Counted from the stretch's first letter, positions 8,761 to 18,792 are shown. The stretch is DNA of 49,213 nucleotides from Streptomyces sp. NRRL B-3428 (GCA_000721375.1 JOGW01000031.1:1-49213), one strand, 5' to 3'. Notes: a model not told the origin generated them from the sequence alone. Translations and numbers: made by a program.

Positions 8761-9492
8761 TCAGGCGGAGTCCAGCGCCTTCAGAAAGCCCGCCGCCGTG
8801 AAGAGACCGTCCCGCGTCTGGATCTTCTTGCCGTCGATCAGGACGGCCGGGGTTCCCTGCTCACCGCTCGCCTCGAAGGCCTGCTCGGACTTCTTCACCC
8901 AGTCCTTGTACGTCATGTCCTTGACCGCCTTGTCGAAGGCGGCGCCGCGCAGCCCCTTCACCTGGTCGGCGATCTTCAGCAGATGCTCAGTGGTGTACGC
9001 GCCCGTGGAGCCCTCCGCCGGCTGGCTCGCGTAGAGCGCCGCGTGGTACTCGGCGAACTTCCCGGCGTCGAGCGCGGCCCGCAGGGCGTTGGCGGCCCGG
9101 GTCGAAGCACCCTCCTGGCCCTGGTCGAGGAAGGAGGCCACCGTGTACTCGGCCTTCGCCTTCCCGTCCTTGACCGCCTTGGCCAGACCCTCGCCGCCAC
9201 CGGTCTCGAACTTCGCGCAGAACGGGCACTGCGGGTCGAGGTACACCTTCACGGTGTGCGGGGCGTCGGCCTTGCCCACGACCACGGTGGTGCCGTCGGC
9301 GGCGAGCTTCGCGGGCAGCCCGGCGAAGAGCTCGGCGTCGGCGGCGGGCTTGGCGACCAGCGCCGCGCCCGCACCCGCGCCCGCGCTCCCGCCACCGGAC
9401 GAGGACGAGGACGAACAGGCCGCAGCCGAGACACCGAGCGCGGCGACGGCAGCGGCCGCGACGAGCGCACGGGCACACTTGCGTACGGACAT
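8761..9492 (-). CDS. DsbA-like thioredoxin-fold lipoprotein
   Basis: 243 residues. The signal sequence MSVRKCARALVAAAAVAALGVSAAAC ends in a lipobox-like AAAC (Ala at -3 is unusual) followed by a Ser/Gly spacer, so it is probably anchored outside the membrane. The DsbA_4/thioredoxin_4 fold follows: TTVVVGKADAPHTVKVYLDPQCPFCAKFE with redox motif CPFC at about residues 91-94, a helical insertion, and the cis-Pro loop GTPAVLIDGKKI. Role: disulfide formation or exchange in exported proteins. It lies downstream of the FtsX permease on the same strand, but a hairpin at 9535-9570 separates them, so it probably has its own transcript. Confidence 0.87.
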   Translation of the reverse strand: MSVRKCARALVAAAAVAALGVSAAACSSSSSSGGGSAGAGAGAALVAKPAADAELFAGLPAKLAADGTTVVVGKADAPHTVKVYLDPQCPFCAKFETGGGEGLAKAVKDGKAKAEYTVASFLDQGQEGASTRAANALRAALDAGKFAEYHAALYASQPAEGSTGAYTTEHLLKIADQVKGLRGAAFDKAVKDMTYKDWVKKSEQAFEASGEQGTPAVLIDGKKIQTRDGLFTAAGFLKALDSA

Positions 9493-9534
9493 GATCAAGA
9501 CCTCCGGGGGTGACGTTTCCCCCGGTAAGACGGA

Positions 9535-9570
9535 AGGGGACCTTCCGCCGTTACGGGCCGAAGGTCCCCT
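9535..9570 (-). terminator. Stem-loop terminator after the FtsX permease
   Basis: AGGGGACCTTC pairs with GAAGGTCCCCT (11 bp, 14-nt loop), 50 nt beyond the permease stop. The U-tract is poor, as is common in Streptomyces. Three copies of TGTCGCCGTCC lie beside it at about 9573-9614. Confidence 0.65.
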
Positions 9571-9619
9571 CTGTCGCCGTCCCCTTCTTTGTCGCCGTCC
9601 CTCTTTGTCGCCGTCCGCC

Positions 9620-12217
9620 CTACTGCGCGTTGATCGCCGACAGCATGTTGAGCCGTGCGGCGCGCCGCGCCGGCCAGATCGCCGCCAGTACGCCCACCAC
9701 GAGCGCAAGCACGATGAAGAGACCGATCCGCAGCCACGGCAGCACCGTCTCGTACCCCGGCAGCGAGCCGCCCGTGATCCCGCTGTTCAGCCAGGCCAGG
9801 AAGACACCGGACCCGATCCCGAGCACCGCGCCGAACAGACAGATGATCACGGATTCGAGCCGCACCATCTGCCGGATCCCCGACCGGTCGAGGCCGATCG
9901 CCCGCAGCATCCCGATCTCCCGGGTCCGCTCGAAGACCGACATCGCGAGAGTGTTGACCACCCCGAGGATCGCGATCAGAACGGCCATCCCGAGCAGCCC
10001 GTACATCATGTTGAGCACCGCGCCGACGGCCCCGATCTCCTGCGCCACGATCTGGTCGCGGTCCTGCACCTTGAGCAGCGGGCTGTTGCCGAGCGCATCC
10101 CGGATCTTCCCTTCGACACCGGAGGCACCGGACGCACCGGAGTCCGCCTTCACCAGGACCTCGTCCAGCTTCTTGTCCAGGGCGTATGGCAGGACGTCGC
10201 CGAGCGTGCCGAGGGCCTCCTGAACCGTGCGGTTCTTCTCGAAGACACCCACCACAGTGAACGTCTTCGAAGTCGCCCCCTGCCGCGCCCCGTCCACGAA
10301 CCGCCCGCCGAGCTCGGCCTCGACGGTGTCGCCGACCGTGAGCCCCCGCTCCTTGGCCAGCTCCTCGGAGACCGCGATCCTCCCAGGCCCGATGTCCGTC
10401 AACTCCCCCGAGAGGAACCGCAGATCGGTCACCTTGCCGAGCGTCCCGGGATCGCCACCGGTCAGCTGCAGATAGCCGCCCGGCGTCTCCGCCATCGCCG
10501 TGGCCACGGGCGCCGCGACCGCGACCCCCGGCACCCCCGCCACCTTGTCCGCGGCGTCCTTGTCGATCCCGCGGTACGCGGAGTTGGAGACGCGGTAGTC
10601 GGCGGCGAGCCCGGTGGTCGCCTCGGCGGCCACGGCCCGGTCCGCGGACTGCGCGGCCACCGTGAGACCGGTGATCAGACAGAGCCCGATCATCAGCGCG
10701 GAGGCGGTGGCGGCGGTACGGCGCGGATTGCGCAGCGCGTTCTCCTTGGCCAGCTTCCCGCTGACCCCGTAGACCCGCTCGGTCAGCTCCCCTGCGAGCA
10801 CGATGAAGGGCCGTGAAAGCAGCGGAGCGAGCACGATCAGTCCGACGAGGAAGAGCCCCGCCCCGAACAGCGCGGTGAGCAGATCGACTTCGGAGGGCTT
10901 CTTCAGCGCGGCCACGTACAGCATGAAGGGCATACCGCCCGCGACGAGCAGCGCGCCGAGCACATTGCGCTTCACCAGGCTGCGCGGCCGCGACGGTGCG
11001 TCCACCGTGCTCATCGCCTCGACCGGCGCGATCCGCGCGGCCTTGCGCGAGGGCAGCCAGGCGGCGAGCACCGTCACCACGACACCGACGAAGAGCGACC
11101 ACACGAAGGCCGCGGGCGAGACGACCAGCGGCCCGTCCGGCAGCCCGGCGCCGCCCGCGTTGAGCAGCGAGGGCAGTACGGAGGCGATCCCGAGACCGAG
11201 CGCGAACCCGGCCGCCGACGCACCGAGTCCGAGCAGTCCCGCTTCGAGCAGCACGGACCGTACGACCTGCTTGCGCGAGGCACCCACCGCCCGCATCAGG
11301 GCGATCTCCCGCGCACGCTGGGCGATCAGCATGGTGAAGGTGTTGGCGATGATGAACGCCCCGACGAACAGCGCGATCCCCGCGAAGACGAGCAGCGCCT
11401 TGGTGAGCGAACCAGTGCTCTGCGCGATGTCCTTGGACTGCTGCTCGGCCAGCACCTGACCGCTGGTCGCGGTCGCCGCGCCCTCGCCGGGCAGCAGCGC
11501 ACGGACGTCCCCGGTCAGCTTGTTCTGGTCCGTGCCCGCACGCGCGCCCACGGTGATCTCGTCGTAGTACCCGGGCGCGGTGAACATCTTCTGCGCGGTC
11601 GCCGTGTCGAAGAGCGCGAGGGTGCCACCGGCCGTCACACGCGGGTCGTCCGTGGAGGCCAGACCGACCAGCTTCTTGGTGAGCGCGGGCCCGTCGGTCG
11701 CGAACCGTACGGTGTCGCCGATCTTGTAGCCGGCCTCCTCCGCGGTCCCGGTGTCGAGCGCCATCTCGCCCGCGGAGGCCGGGGCGCGGCCCTTCGCCAG
11801 CGGGTAGAGCGGATCCTTGCCGTCCTTGCCGGGGGCGTAATTGACCGCCAGGTTCTGCCAGTTGGCGTCGGCGTTCACCGGATCGCCGTCCTTGCCGGCG
11901 ATCGTGGCGCGGCCGTTCACCGTGGGGCGTACGGACTCGGCGCCGGGCAGCGCGGCGATCTTCTGCGCGAGCTTGTCGTCGAGAGCGGTCTTGAAGGCAC
12001 CCGGCTTCGCCTCGGGCTCGGCGCTCGCGCCGTTGTCCTGCACGGCGACGGCGACCCCGTCGAGGTTCTTGGCGGAGGCACCGCGGAAGGCGCCGGCGAC
12101 GCTGTCGCCGAAGACGAGCGTGCCGGAGACGAAGGCGACGCCGAGCATGACGGCGAGTGCGGTCATGACCAGCCGGGCTTTGTGCGCGAGGACGTTGCGC
12201 AGGGCTGTTCGCAGCAT
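9620..12217 (-). CDS. FtsX/MacB-type ABC transporter permease
   Basis: 865 residues from ATG 12217 (MLRTALRNVLAHKARLVMTALAVMLGVAFVSGTLVFGD). It has the two-module layout of large FtsX proteins: an N-terminal helix plus a long extracytoplasmic domain (residues about 45-270), three helices with ARERALMRAVG-like coupling sequence (REIALMRAVGASRKQVVRSVLLEAGLLG), a second extracytoplasmic domain and a final three-helix FtsX block (TREIGMLRAIGLDRSGIRQMVRLESVIICLFG). It lies 56 bp downstream of its ATPase. Such pairs act in lipoprotein or peptide export, or signal envelope stress, rather than classic import. Substrate unknown. Confidence 0.88.
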   Translation of the reverse strand: MLRTALRNVLAHKARLVMTALAVMLGVAFVSGTLVFGDSVAGAFRGASAKNLDGVAVAVQDNGASAEPEAKPGAFKTALDDKLAQKIAALPGAESVRPTVNGRATIAGKDGDPVNADANWQNLAVNYAPGKDGKDPLYPLAKGRAPASAGEMALDTGTAEEAGYKIGDTVRFATDGPALTKKLVGLASTDDPRVTAGGTLALFDTATAQKMFTAPGYYDEITVGARAGTDQNKLTGDVRALLPGEGAATATSGQVLAEQQSKDIAQSTGSLTKALLVFAGIALFVGAFIIANTFTMLIAQRAREIALMRAVGASRKQVVRSVLLEAGLLGLGASAAGFALGLGIASVLPSLLNAGGAGLPDGPLVVSPAAFVWSLFVGVVVTVLAAWLPSRKAARIAPVEAMSTVDAPSRPRSLVKRNVLGALLVAGGMPFMLYVAALKKPSEVDLLTALFGAGLFLVGLIVLAPLLSRPFIVLAGELTERVYGVSGKLAKENALRNPRRTAATASALMIGLCLITGLTVAAQSADRAVAAEATTGLAADYRVSNSAYRGIDKDAADKVAGVPGVAVAAPVATAMAETPGGYLQLTGGDPGTLGKVTDLRFLSGELTDIGPGRIAVSEELAKERGLTVGDTVEAELGGRFVDGARQGATSKTFTVVGVFEKNRTVQEALGTLGDVLPYALDKKLDEVLVKADSGASGASGVEGKIRDALGNSPLLKVQDRDQIVAQEIGAVGAVLNMMYGLLGMAVLIAILGVVNTLAMSVFERTREIGMLRAIGLDRSGIRQMVRLESVIICLFGAVLGIGSGVFLAWLNSGITGGSLPGYETVLPWLRIGLFIVLALVVGVLAAIWPARRAARLNMLSAINAQ

Positions 12218-12273
12218 GAATGAGGGTCCTGAACAGTCGGAAGGAGGAATACGGGGCTACGAGGGGTGCGCGC

Positions 12274-13041
12274 TCAGCTGGTCCGCACCCGGCCCTCGAA
12301 CTGCCGCATCCGGTCGAGCACCGTGTCCGCCGTCGGCCGCTCAAGCTCGTCGACGATCCGCCCGTCCGCCAGGAAGATCACGCGATCCGCGTACGAGGCG
12401 GCCACCGGGTCGTGCGTGACCATCACGACCGTCTGCTCCAGGGCGTGCACGGACTCCCGCAGAAAGCCGAGGATCTCCGCGCCGGAACGCGAGTCGAGAT
12501 TGCCCGTCGGCTCGTCCGCGAAGATGATCTCCGGCCGCGCGGCCAGGGCGCGGGCCACCGCGACCCGCTGCTGCTGGCCGCCGGAGAGCTGCGAGGGCCG
12601 GTGCCCGAGCCGGTCGGCGAGCCCGACGGTCGTCACGATGCGGTCCACCCACGCCTTGTCCGGGGTGCGGCCCGCGATCGCCATGGGCAGCGTGATGTTC
12701 TCGTACGCGGTGAGCGTGGGCAGCAGGTTGAAGGCCTGGAAGACGAAGCCCACCTTGTCCCGCCGCAGCCGGGTCAGCTCACGGTCCCTCAGCTGCGAGA
12801 GCTCCACATCCCCGATGTACGCCGCCCCTGAGCTGATCGCGTCGAGCCCGGCCATGCAGTGCATCAGCGTGGACTTGCCCGAGCCGGACGGACCCATGAT
12901 CGCGGTGAACCGCCCCCGCCCGAACTCCACGTCCACCGAGTCCAGCGCGACGACCCGGGTCTCCCCACTCCCGTACACCTTGCTCAGTCCTGTGGCCCGG
13001 GCTGCTGCTCGGGTGCGGGTGGGGGCGGCGGCGTACGACAT
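12274..13041 (-). CDS. MacB/LolD-type ABC transporter ATP-binding protein
   Basis: 255 residues. I chose ATG 13041 because GAGGAG lies 6 nt upstream; the frame stays open beyond. Walker A GPSGSGKST, Q-loop VFQAFNLLPTLTAYENI, signature LSGGQQQR, Walker B IIFADEPTGNLDSRSG and switch His in VMVTHDPVA are all intact. The sequence type is the LolD/MacB branch, which pairs with FtsX-fold permeases such as the next gene. No substrate-binding protein is encoded nearby. Confidence 0.9.
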   Translation of the reverse strand: MSYAAAPTRTRAAARATGLSKVYGSGETRVVALDSVDVEFGRGRFTAIMGPSGSGKSTLMHCMAGLDAISSGAAYIGDVELSQLRDRELTRLRRDKVGFVFQAFNLLPTLTAYENITLPMAIAGRTPDKAWVDRIVTTVGLADRLGHRPSQLSGGQQQRVAVARALAARPEIIFADEPTGNLDSRSGAEILGFLRESVHALEQTVVMVTHDPVAASYADRVIFLADGRIVDELERPTADTVLDRMRQFEGRVRTS

Positions 13042-13252
13042 GGAGGACTCCTCGGCCGGGGATCGGAATGCGTCCAGCCTCCCGGCGGCAAGGGGCCGGA
13101 ATCGTCGCTCTGAGGGCGGGATTCGGGGCTCTGCCGAAGGTCGTGCGGCGGCCGCCCCGTAGTCCTTCGGAACGACCGCGGGGGCGGGCAACTCGATGGC
13201 CCGGCGCCAGAGCCGCTGTGTACAGTGAGGGGGCCTCGCGCGCGGGGCACAG

Positions 13253-13326
13253 GCCCCCTTAGCTCAGTTGGCCAGAGCGGCTGTCTTGTAAACAGCAGGT
13301 CGTCGGTTCGATTCCGACAGGGGGCT
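13253..13326 (+). tRNA. tRNA-Thr(TGT)
   Basis: A complete 74-nt cloverleaf. Acceptor GCCCCCT pairs with AGGGGGC, the D stem is GCTC/GAGC, anticodon stem GCTGT/ACAGC encloses the loop CTTGTAA (anticodon TGT), and T stem GTCGG/CCGAC encloses TTCGATT. Discriminator base T; no CCA is encoded. A TACAGT hexamer at 13221-13226 may be the -10 element. A strong terminator follows. Confidence 0.95.
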
Positions 13327-13334
13327 CGTACGAA

Positions 13335-13376
13335 GCCGAGGCCCCGCTCCCGTATGGGAAGCGGGGCCTTCGGCGT
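13335..13376 (+). terminator. Terminator of tRNA-Thr
   Basis: AGGCCCCGCT (13339-13348) pairs with AGCGGGGCCT (13360-13369), and the stem can be extended by GCCG/CGGC. It begins 9 nt after the tRNA. Confidence 0.8.
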
Positions 13377-13471
13377 TTGCGCGTCCCGCCCGCCCCTCTG
13401 CCTTTGGGCAGAGCCCAGGATCGCCCGCAGGGTGCACGGTTCAGGACGCGTACCGCCCGATACTGGACACC

Positions 13472-15193
13472 ATGCCGTCCGTCCCTCCCCCACCCGCCCA
13501 GCGCAGCCCTTTCGCCGACCCCGGCGAAGAGGGCCACCATCTGTGGCGGGCGCTCGCCGAGGCCACCGGCGGCGGCATCCTCGTCCTGCTCACGTATGCG
13601 GGAATGGCCGGACTGCACCACGACCTGGCACCGCACCACCTGATCGCGCTCACCCTGCTCGCCCTGGCGCTCCTGGCGATCCGCCGCCGCTTCCCCGCGG
13701 CGGCGGTACTAGGTCTCGCCCTGCTGCTCGGCGTCGTCCCGTACTACGGCCTGATCGCCGCCGTCACCTCGTACACCGTCACGCGCCGCCTCAACGACCC
13801 GCGCCGGCGCACCCTGCTGCTCCTGAGTGCGACCGCGCTGACCACCGCCGTCTCGGCGGTGGTCACCCCCAACACCCTCGAGAGCGGATACGGCACCGGC
13901 TACGGGGCCGCGCTCGGTCTGGTCCTCGCCGCCACCACGATCGTCGTCCCCGGCCTCGTCGGGATCTCCGCAGGACAGCAGGACCGCCTCGTCACCGCGC
14001 TCAGGGAGCGCACCTCGGCCGCCGAGGAGGCCCGGCGCAACGCCGAGGACGCCTCGCGCAGCGAGGAGCGCACCCGGATCGCCGCCGAGATGCACGATCT
14101 GGTCGGCCACCGGCTCAGCCTGATCTCGCTGCACACCGGCGGTCTGGAGATGGCCCTGCGCGACCAGGACCCGAAGCTCCGGGAGAGCGCGGGCCAGGTG
14201 CGCCAGGCCACCCGCGACGCGATGAACGAACTGCGCCAGATCCTCGGCGTGCTCGGCCCGTTCAGCCGCGACACCGGTACGCAGGCGCTGACCGACGCGA
14301 CCGGCACCCGCGCCGACATCGAGGCGCTCGTGGAGGAGTCGCGGGGCGTCGGCATCCCCGTCGCACTCGACTGGCAGGGCCCCGACCTCGACCGGCGCGA
14401 GGCGCAGGTGCGCCGGGCCGTGCACCGGATCGTGCGCGAGTCGCTGACCAACGTCCACAAGTACGCGACGGGGGCCGCGGTGACCGTCGAGGTCACGCAC
14501 ACGGAGGACCCCGAGGCCACAGTGGGTGTCCGCGTACGCAACGAAGCACCCGAACTCCCCGCCGCGGAACCGGCGTCCGGCACAGGCCGCGGTCTGACCG
14601 GGCTGCGCGAGCGCGTCGAGCTCCTCGGCGGACGCCTCGACTCGGGCGCGCGCGCAGGCGGCGGCTTCCAGGTGTACGCGGTGATGCCCGCCGTTCCCGA
14701 TCCGGCGGGCCGCCGCTCGGCGCCGGCCTCCGGGTCCGGCGGCGGACCCACCTCCCTCTCCGGTATCCAGCACCGCCTCGGCACCGTCATCACCGCGCTG
14801 CTCGGGATCGCGGGCGTCGCGGTCACGATGATGCTCGGCGTGATCCTGGTCGAGCAGGCCCGGCCCCAGCCGGCCTACGGCAAGCCGGAGGCGATCCACG
14901 TGGGCATGTCGAAGTCACGGGTCCAGGAGCTGATGTACGACAACGACGCGGTGCGCGCGGCGGCGGCAGGACGCGAACCGGCCCGCCCGGCGGACACGAG
15001 CAGCTGCCTCTACAACTACGGCGACGACGAGGAGCAGTACATGGCGCGGGGTGTCTTCCGCATCGCGCGCTACTGCTTCGGCCCGGACGACACCCTCACC
15101 CGGATCGACAACTTCACGGTGCCGATGGTGGTCGAACCCTCGGCCTCGCCCTCACCCACGCCTTCGCCCGACCCGACCAGGGGGACCCCATGA
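13472..15193 (+). CDS. Sensor histidine kinase with C-terminal extracytoplasmic domain
   Basis: 573 residues, NarL-type kinase. Four to five membrane helices cover residues 33-167, then a coiled-coil linker, HisKA_3 with His208 (RIAAEMHDLVGHRLSLISLHTGG), and a HATPase domain with N-box RIVRESLTNVHKYA and G-box GTGRGLTGLRERVELLGG. Most such kinases end there. This one adds a Gly/Ser linker, a further membrane helix at about 435-457, and a 90-residue outside domain that begins IHVGMSKSRVQELM, the typical opening of SmpA/OmlA (BamE-like) folds, with two Cys (SSCLYNY, ARYCFG) that could pair. The end is a Pro/Ser-rich tail. The domain may be the real ligand sensor. It overlaps its response regulator by 4 bp. 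Confidence 0.87.
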   Translation: MPSVPPPPAQRSPFADPGEEGHHLWRALAEATGGGILVLLTYAGMAGLHHDLAPHHLIALTLLALALLAIRRRFPAAAVLGLALLLGVVPYYGLIAAVTSYTVTRRLNDPRRRTLLLLSATALTTAVSAVVTPNTLESGYGTGYGAALGLVLAATTIVVPGLVGISAGQQDRLVTALRERTSAAEEARRNAEDASRSEERTRIAAEMHDLVGHRLSLISLHTGGLEMALRDQDPKLRESAGQVRQATRDAMNELRQILGVLGPFSRDTGTQALTDATGTRADIEALVEESRGVGIPVALDWQGPDLDRREAQVRRAVHRIVRESLTNVHKYATGAAVTVEVTHTEDPEATVGVRVRNEAPELPAAEPASGTGRGLTGLRERVELLGGRLDSGARAGGGFQVYAVMPAVPDPAGRRSAPASGSGGGPTSLSGIQHRLGTVITALLGIAGVAVTMMLGVILVEQARPQPAYGKPEAIHVGMSKSRVQELMYDNDAVRAAAAGREPARPADTSSCLYNYGDDEEQYMARGVFRIARYCFGPDDTLTRIDNFTVPMVVEPSASPSPTPSPDPTRGTP

Positions 15194-15846
15194 CGCCTTC
15201 GACCGTGCGCGTACTGCTCGCCGACGACGAGGAGATGATCCGCCGCGGCGTGGAGATGATCCTCAGCCACGCGGAGGGCATCGAGGTGGTCGCGGAGGCG
15301 GCCAACGGTGAACAGGCGGTGGAGCTGGCGGCCCTGCACCGTCCGGACGTCGCCCTCGTCGACATCCGTATGCCGGTACTCGACGGCCTCGCCGCCGTCC
15401 CCCGCCTGGTCGCCCTGGACCCGGCCCCCCAGGTCGTCATGCTCACCACCTTCGGCGACGACCAGAACGTCGTACGGGCCCTGCGCGACGGAGCCACCGG
15501 CTTCCTGCTCAAGGACGAGGGCCCGCAGGAGCTGATCAGCGCGGTGCGGGCGGCGGCGTCCGGGGACGCGGTGCTCTCCCCCGGTGTCACCGGTTCGGTG
15601 ATCCGCCGCATGCTCTCCGGCGCGACCCCTTCGTCCCCCTCCACCGCGCACCCCCGCCTCGCCTCCCTCACGGACCGCGAACGCGAGGTCCTGGCGATGC
15701 TCGGCCAGGGCCTGGCCAACGCGGACATCGCGCGCTCGCTGGGCATCGGGGTGGGCACGGTGAAGACCCATGTGGGCGCGATCCTGGAGAAGACGGGCTC
15801 GACGAGCCGGGTACAGGCGGCGTTGCTGGCACACCAGGCAACTTGA
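15190..15846 (+). CDS. NarL/LuxR-family response regulator
   Basis: 218 residues. Receiver domain at residues 6-122 with LADDEE, phosphorylation Asp in LVDIRMPVLDG (about residue 56), Thr in LTTFGDD and Lys in LLKDEGP. LuxR-type helix-turn-helix at about 155-215 (LTDREREVLAMLGQGLANADIARSLGIGVGTVKTHV). The ATG overlaps the stop of the preceding kinase, its obvious partner. Regulon unknown; no terminator hairpin is seen directly downstream. Confidence 0.88.
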   Translation: MTPSTVRVLLADDEEMIRRGVEMILSHAEGIEVVAEAANGEQAVELAALHRPDVALVDIRMPVLDGLAAVPRLVALDPAPQVVMLTTFGDDQNVVRALRDGATGFLLKDEGPQELISAVRAAASGDAVLSPGVTGSVIRRMLSGATPSSPSTAHPRLASLTDREREVLAMLGQGLANADIARSLGIGVGTVKTHVGAILEKTGSTSRVQAALLAHQAT

Positions 15847-15861
15847 GCCCCTGCGGCGCTT

Positions 15862-15889
15862 GAGCAGATCCGAACGAGCAGATCCGAAC
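15862..15889. repeat. 14-bp direct repeat, two units
   Basis: GAGCAGATCCGAAC occurs twice in direct succession in the 242-bp gap between the response regulator and msiK. No role is evident. Confidence 0.6.
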
Positions 15890-15980
15890 GAAGTGCGCCC
15901 CCACCCACCCACCCGCACCCGACCAACAATCCGCATCACGCCTCTACCGCCAATCCCCCTCACCAGGTACGGTCGGCCAA

Positions 15981-16005
15981 AGTCCACCGAATGGACTACA
16001 CCACT
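15981..16005. promoter_or_regulatory. DasR-like operator (dre) upstream of msiK
   Basis: AATGGACTACACCACT (15990-16005) agrees at 13 of 16 positions with the DasR-responsive element consensus as I remember it, ACTGGTCTAGACCACT. It overlaps a perfect inverted repeat AGTCCA-n5-TGGACT (15981-15997) and lies about 85 bp before the msiK start. DasR is the GntR repressor of chitin and N-acetylglucosamine uptake, and MsiK energises those importers, so control here would make sense. Confidence 0.45.
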
Positions 16006-16088
16006 ACGGCCCCGCCAAGGGCCGCAGCGGCACCACCTTTACTCGGATCGTCCGGCACGTTCCTGCCGGTGAAGGGGGCTTAACAGCC

Positions 16089-17225
<1,137 letters not shown>

Positions 17226-17257
17226 GCGCCCCGCCACTGAGCCACCAACTCACGGAC

Positions 17258-17288
17258 AAGGCCCCGCACTCCACAGTGCGGGGCCTTT
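17258..17288 (+). terminator. Terminator of msiK
   Basis: AAGGCCCCGCACT pairs perfectly with AGTGCGGGGCCTT (13 bp, CCAC loop) and is followed by TTCC, 32 nt after the msiK stop. Confidence 0.85.
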
Positions 17289-17449
17289 CCCGTACGTACA
17301 CGAAGTTTCTCGCAAGTCGATAAATCCCTGCAAAACCCAGGCATTTCACCCCACCGCGTCAACACGGTAATCGAAAGATCGCCTCGAACCATCCCTCGTT
17401 ACGGTGACCAAATGTCGCCAAATCATCACCCGCCGCTACTCTCACACGC

Positions 17450-17893
17450 GTGACGCACTCCTACTCCCACACGCCCCGGCGGCACCGGCAGGGCCCCGCC
17501 CGCCGCATCGGCCGCACCCTCGCCCTGGTCCTCCCCGTGGTCCTGGTGCTCTCCGGCACCCTCGCGGTGGCGAGCGTCAACTGGTCGGGCACCTCGCCCT
17601 CGACGCTGACCTCGGCCTCCGAGGACATCTCCCAGCCCGCCAAGTCCCGTGCCCCGCAGGACGTCCTGCGCGACGCGCTCCTCGCCGAGCTGCAGGAGAA
17701 GGACCCGGGCATCGCGCTGACCCACCTCCAGCAGGAGGTCGACCAGCGCCCGTCGCTCGCCAAGCACTGTGTCTCGATCGCCCGCGCGCTCGGCCGTGCC
17801 GCCGTCCATCACTACGGCCCGGCTCGTGCCCAGTCCTTCTCGCGTCCGGTCTGCGACACCGCATTCGCGGCGGGTGTGGCGGAGACGGCCTGA
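17450..17893 (+). CDS. Small membrane-anchored or secreted protein, 147 aa
   Basis: Starts at GTG 17450. The N-terminus is basic (PRRHRQGPARRIGRT) and followed by one hydrophobic helix (LALVLPVVLVLSGTLAVASV), a signal anchor or uncleaved signal. The outside part is helical, with LRDALLAELQEKDPGIALTHLQQEVDQRPSLAKHCVSIARALGRAAV and two Cys. No known domain is recognised. It lies between msiK and the sugar nucleotidyltransferase without an obvious functional link. Confidence 0.65.
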   Translation: MTHSYSHTPRRHRQGPARRIGRTLALVLPVVLVLSGTLAVASVNWSGTSPSTLTSASEDISQPAKSRAPQDVLRDALLAELQEKDPGIALTHLQQEVDQRPSLAKHCVSIARALGRAAVHHYGPARAQSFSRPVCDTAFAAGVAETA

Positions 17894-17985
17894 CGCTCCG
17901 CCGCTTCCACCGCACGCTCTCACCGCACGGGCCGTGCCGGTCACCCGATACGGGTCCGGCCCGGCCCGACGCATAGGGTGCGGCC

Positions 17986-18717
17986 ATGACCACGACCGCA
18001 CACAGTGCGACCCCGACCCAGGCCGTCGTACTCGCCGGCGGCCAGGGCTCGCGCCTTCGCCCGTACACCGACGACCGGCCCAAGCCGATGGTCGAGATCC
18101 CCGGCACGGGGACCCCGATCATCGGCCATCAGCTGACCTGGCTCGCCGAGGAGGGCGTCACCGACGCCGTCGTCTCCTGCGGCCACCTCGCCGAGGTGCT
18201 CCAGGAGTGGCTGGACTCGGCCGACCTCCCGCTGAACGTGACGACGGTCGTCGAGAAGGAGCCCCTGGGCCGTGGCGGCGGCCTCAAGTTCGCCGCCGCG
18301 CATCTGCCCCACCCGGACCAGGCCTGGTACGCCACGAACGGCGACATCTGGACCCGCTTCTCGCTCCGCGAGATGGCCGCCTTCCACACGGAGCGGGCCG
18401 CCACGGCGACGCTGGCGCTGGCCCGTCCCCGTATCCCCTGGGGCGCCGTCGAGACCGACTCCTTCGGCCACATCACGGACTTCATCGAGTCCCCGCCGAC
18501 CTCGTACGAGATCAACGCGGGCGTCTACGTCTTCGCCCCCGAGTTCGCCGCGCTCCTGCCGGACGTGGGCGACCACGAGCGCTCCACGTTCCCCCAACTG
18601 GCCCGCGCCCGCCGCCTGGCCGGCTTCCCGATCCCGCACGGCGCCTACTGGCGCGCGATCGACACGGCGAAGGACCTCACGGAGGCGGCGAAGGAGCTTG
18701 CGGCGCTGGGGCGTTGA
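17986..18717 (+). CDS. NDP-sugar nucleotidyltransferase (sugar-1-phosphate NTP transferase)
   Basis: 243 residues, a single NTP_transferase domain without the left-handed beta-helix of GlmU-type enzymes. The nucleotide loop is VVLAGGQGSRLRPYTDDRPKPMVEI with Gly-rich loop and Lys, and TNGDIWTRFS holds the metal-binding Asp. EINAGVYVFAPEFAALLP is the usual sugar-binding stretch. It activates a sugar-1-phosphate, probably mannose- or glucose-like, for glycan or glycoside synthesis. The specific sugar cannot be read from sequence. Confidence 0.85.
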   Translation: MTTTAHSATPTQAVVLAGGQGSRLRPYTDDRPKPMVEIPGTGTPIIGHQLTWLAEEGVTDAVVSCGHLAEVLQEWLDSADLPLNVTTVVEKEPLGRGGGLKFAAAHLPHPDQAWYATNGDIWTRFSLREMAAFHTERAATATLALARPRIPWGAVETDSFGHITDFIESPPTSYEINAGVYVFAPEFAALLPDVGDHERSTFPQLARARRLAGFPIPHGAYWRAIDTAKDLTEAAKELAALGR

Positions 18718-18753
18718 TCAGCCCCTCGCACATCGATCAGCCCCTCGCACATC
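18716..18753. repeat. 19-bp direct repeat, two units, at the gene end
   Basis: GATCAGCCCCTCGCACATC is repeated directly; the first copy begins inside the stop codon region of the nucleotidyltransferase. It lies just before the terminator stem and looks like a recent slippage duplication. Confidence 0.7.
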
Positions 18754-18792
18754 GAACGGGCCCGGCACACCTCATGTGTGCCGGGCCCGTTC
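18754..18792. terminator. Bidirectional terminator between convergent genes
   Basis: GAACGGGCCCGGCACAC and GTGTGCCGGGCCCGTTC form a perfect 17-bp stem with a 5-nt loop between the nucleotidyltransferase and the convergent DoxX gene. Confidence 0.88.

Noticed and set aside
9495..12344. 949-codon frame overlapping the FtsX permease on the same strand
   Set aside because: Arg-rich shadow frame; the FtsX frame has all expected membrane segments and conserved blocks.
13225..15846. 873-codon frame across the tRNA and second two-component system
   Set aside because: Runs through tRNA-Thr and its terminator; only its last part coincides with the real response regulator frame.
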